From: Trichomonas tenax
Taxonomy: Eukaryota > Parabasalia > Trichomonadida > Trichomonadidae
NCBI GenBank assembly: GCA_023091735.1
Contig: JALKBU010001133.1
Span: forward strand, 1-16,098
Direction: 5' to 3'
DNA length: 16,098 nucleotides
Part shown: piece by piece, positions 15,889-16,098 of the stretch
Layout: each line of letters begins with the position of its first letter
Numbering within the stretch: position 1 is the first letter of the stretch
Notes under the pieces: generated by a model
Told to the model about the DNA's origin: nothing
The model's database searches: none
The model's input: only the letters and a program-made list of their open reading frames with translations
Position numbers and translations under genes: made by a program

Positions 15889-16098
15889 ATGTCTATTGTC
15901 AAAATCTCTGCTGAAAACAAAGTTTCCATTTCTAACTTATCACTTGAACAATACGTTTATAAATTTGGTTGCTCTTTAATGAATTCAAAAGTTGATAATT
16001 GCCCTATTGAAGTATTTAAACCAAAATGTAATTGGTTTGTTTCTTTACACGAAAATATGGATAGTTACGTGAGTCAAATTAAAGAATGTGAACGAAAG
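15889..16098 (+). CDS. Partial unknown protein, N-terminus only
   Basis: An open frame of 70 codons runs off the right edge, starting MSIVKISAENKVSISNLSLE. It has mixed polar and hydrophobic composition with five Cys in the first 70 residues and no signal peptide. I recognise no domain. The upstream leader TATAAATAAGAACC is AT-rich without a TCAYW initiator. The 61-bp array ends 21 bases before the ATG, so this may be a gene of a repeat family that travels with that sequence. Real coding is likely from frame length and composition, but function is unknown. Confidence 0.5.
   Translation, partial: MSIVKISAENKVSISNLSLEQYVYKFGCSLMNSKVDNCPIEVFKPKCNWFVSLHENMDSYVSQIKECERK

Noticed and set aside
1..16098. 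Introns
   Set aside because: I saw no trichomonad-type intron (GTAYGT start with the conserved ACTAACACACAG end), and all confident genes are open from start to stop. The ankyrin spacers lack these signals too.

Overview
The window looks like nuclear DNA of a parabasalid protist, most likely Trichomonas vaginalis or a close relative. It is AT-rich, its genes are intronless with very short spacers, and ankyrin-repeat, BEACH, PP2A-B56, Ras and ecto-apyrase families occur together. The Ras gene has a trichomonad-type initiator (TCATTTCTC) ending directly at its ATG, and its stop codon overlaps a UAAA poly(A) signal. The species call is inference from composition, gene families and these signals; no rRNA or other species marker is present.

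Layout. 1-329 is non-coding, with a cluster of GTGAC/GTCAC motifs at its left edge. 330-8451 holds three closely packed minus-strand genes: an atypical Arf-like GTPase (330-953), a four-repeat ankyrin protein (1008-1802) and a 2173-residue BEACH-family scaffold (1930-8451) whose BEACH core is mostly missing. 8672-9690 carries the remains of a plus-strand ankyrin gene, with a repeat period of about 160 bp. 9785-11182 (minus) encodes a divergent PP2A B56-type regulatory subunit. 11183-13226 is gene-poor: a possible 86-aa gene (11510-11770), a 29-codon ORF, and an open frame with a hydrophobic stretch that may be a gene remnant. 13227-13805 (plus) is a clear Ras GTPase ending in a CaaX box. Converging on it, 13970-15364 (minus) is a GDA1/CD39 ecto-nucleotidase split by one in-frame TGA. 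15364-15888 contains a 61-bp tandem repeat, part of it duplicated as a perfect 130-bp direct repeat. A partial unknown ORF (15889 onward) runs off the right edge.

The intact genes fit membrane traffic and signalling: Arf-like switch, BEACH scaffold, phosphatase targeting subunit, Ras switch. The apyrase would be a surface enzyme hydrolysing extracellular nucleotides. Nothing shows that they form one pathway. The clearest hint of shared control is an 18-bp element, present three times on the same strand, upstream of the Arf-like and ankyrin genes. I found no convincing new multi-gene system. The most notable items are the interrupted apyrase, the BEACH protein lacking most of its core, the Arf-like protein without its catalytic glutamine, and the two repeat architectures (160-bp ankyrin fossil and 61-bp promoter-side array).
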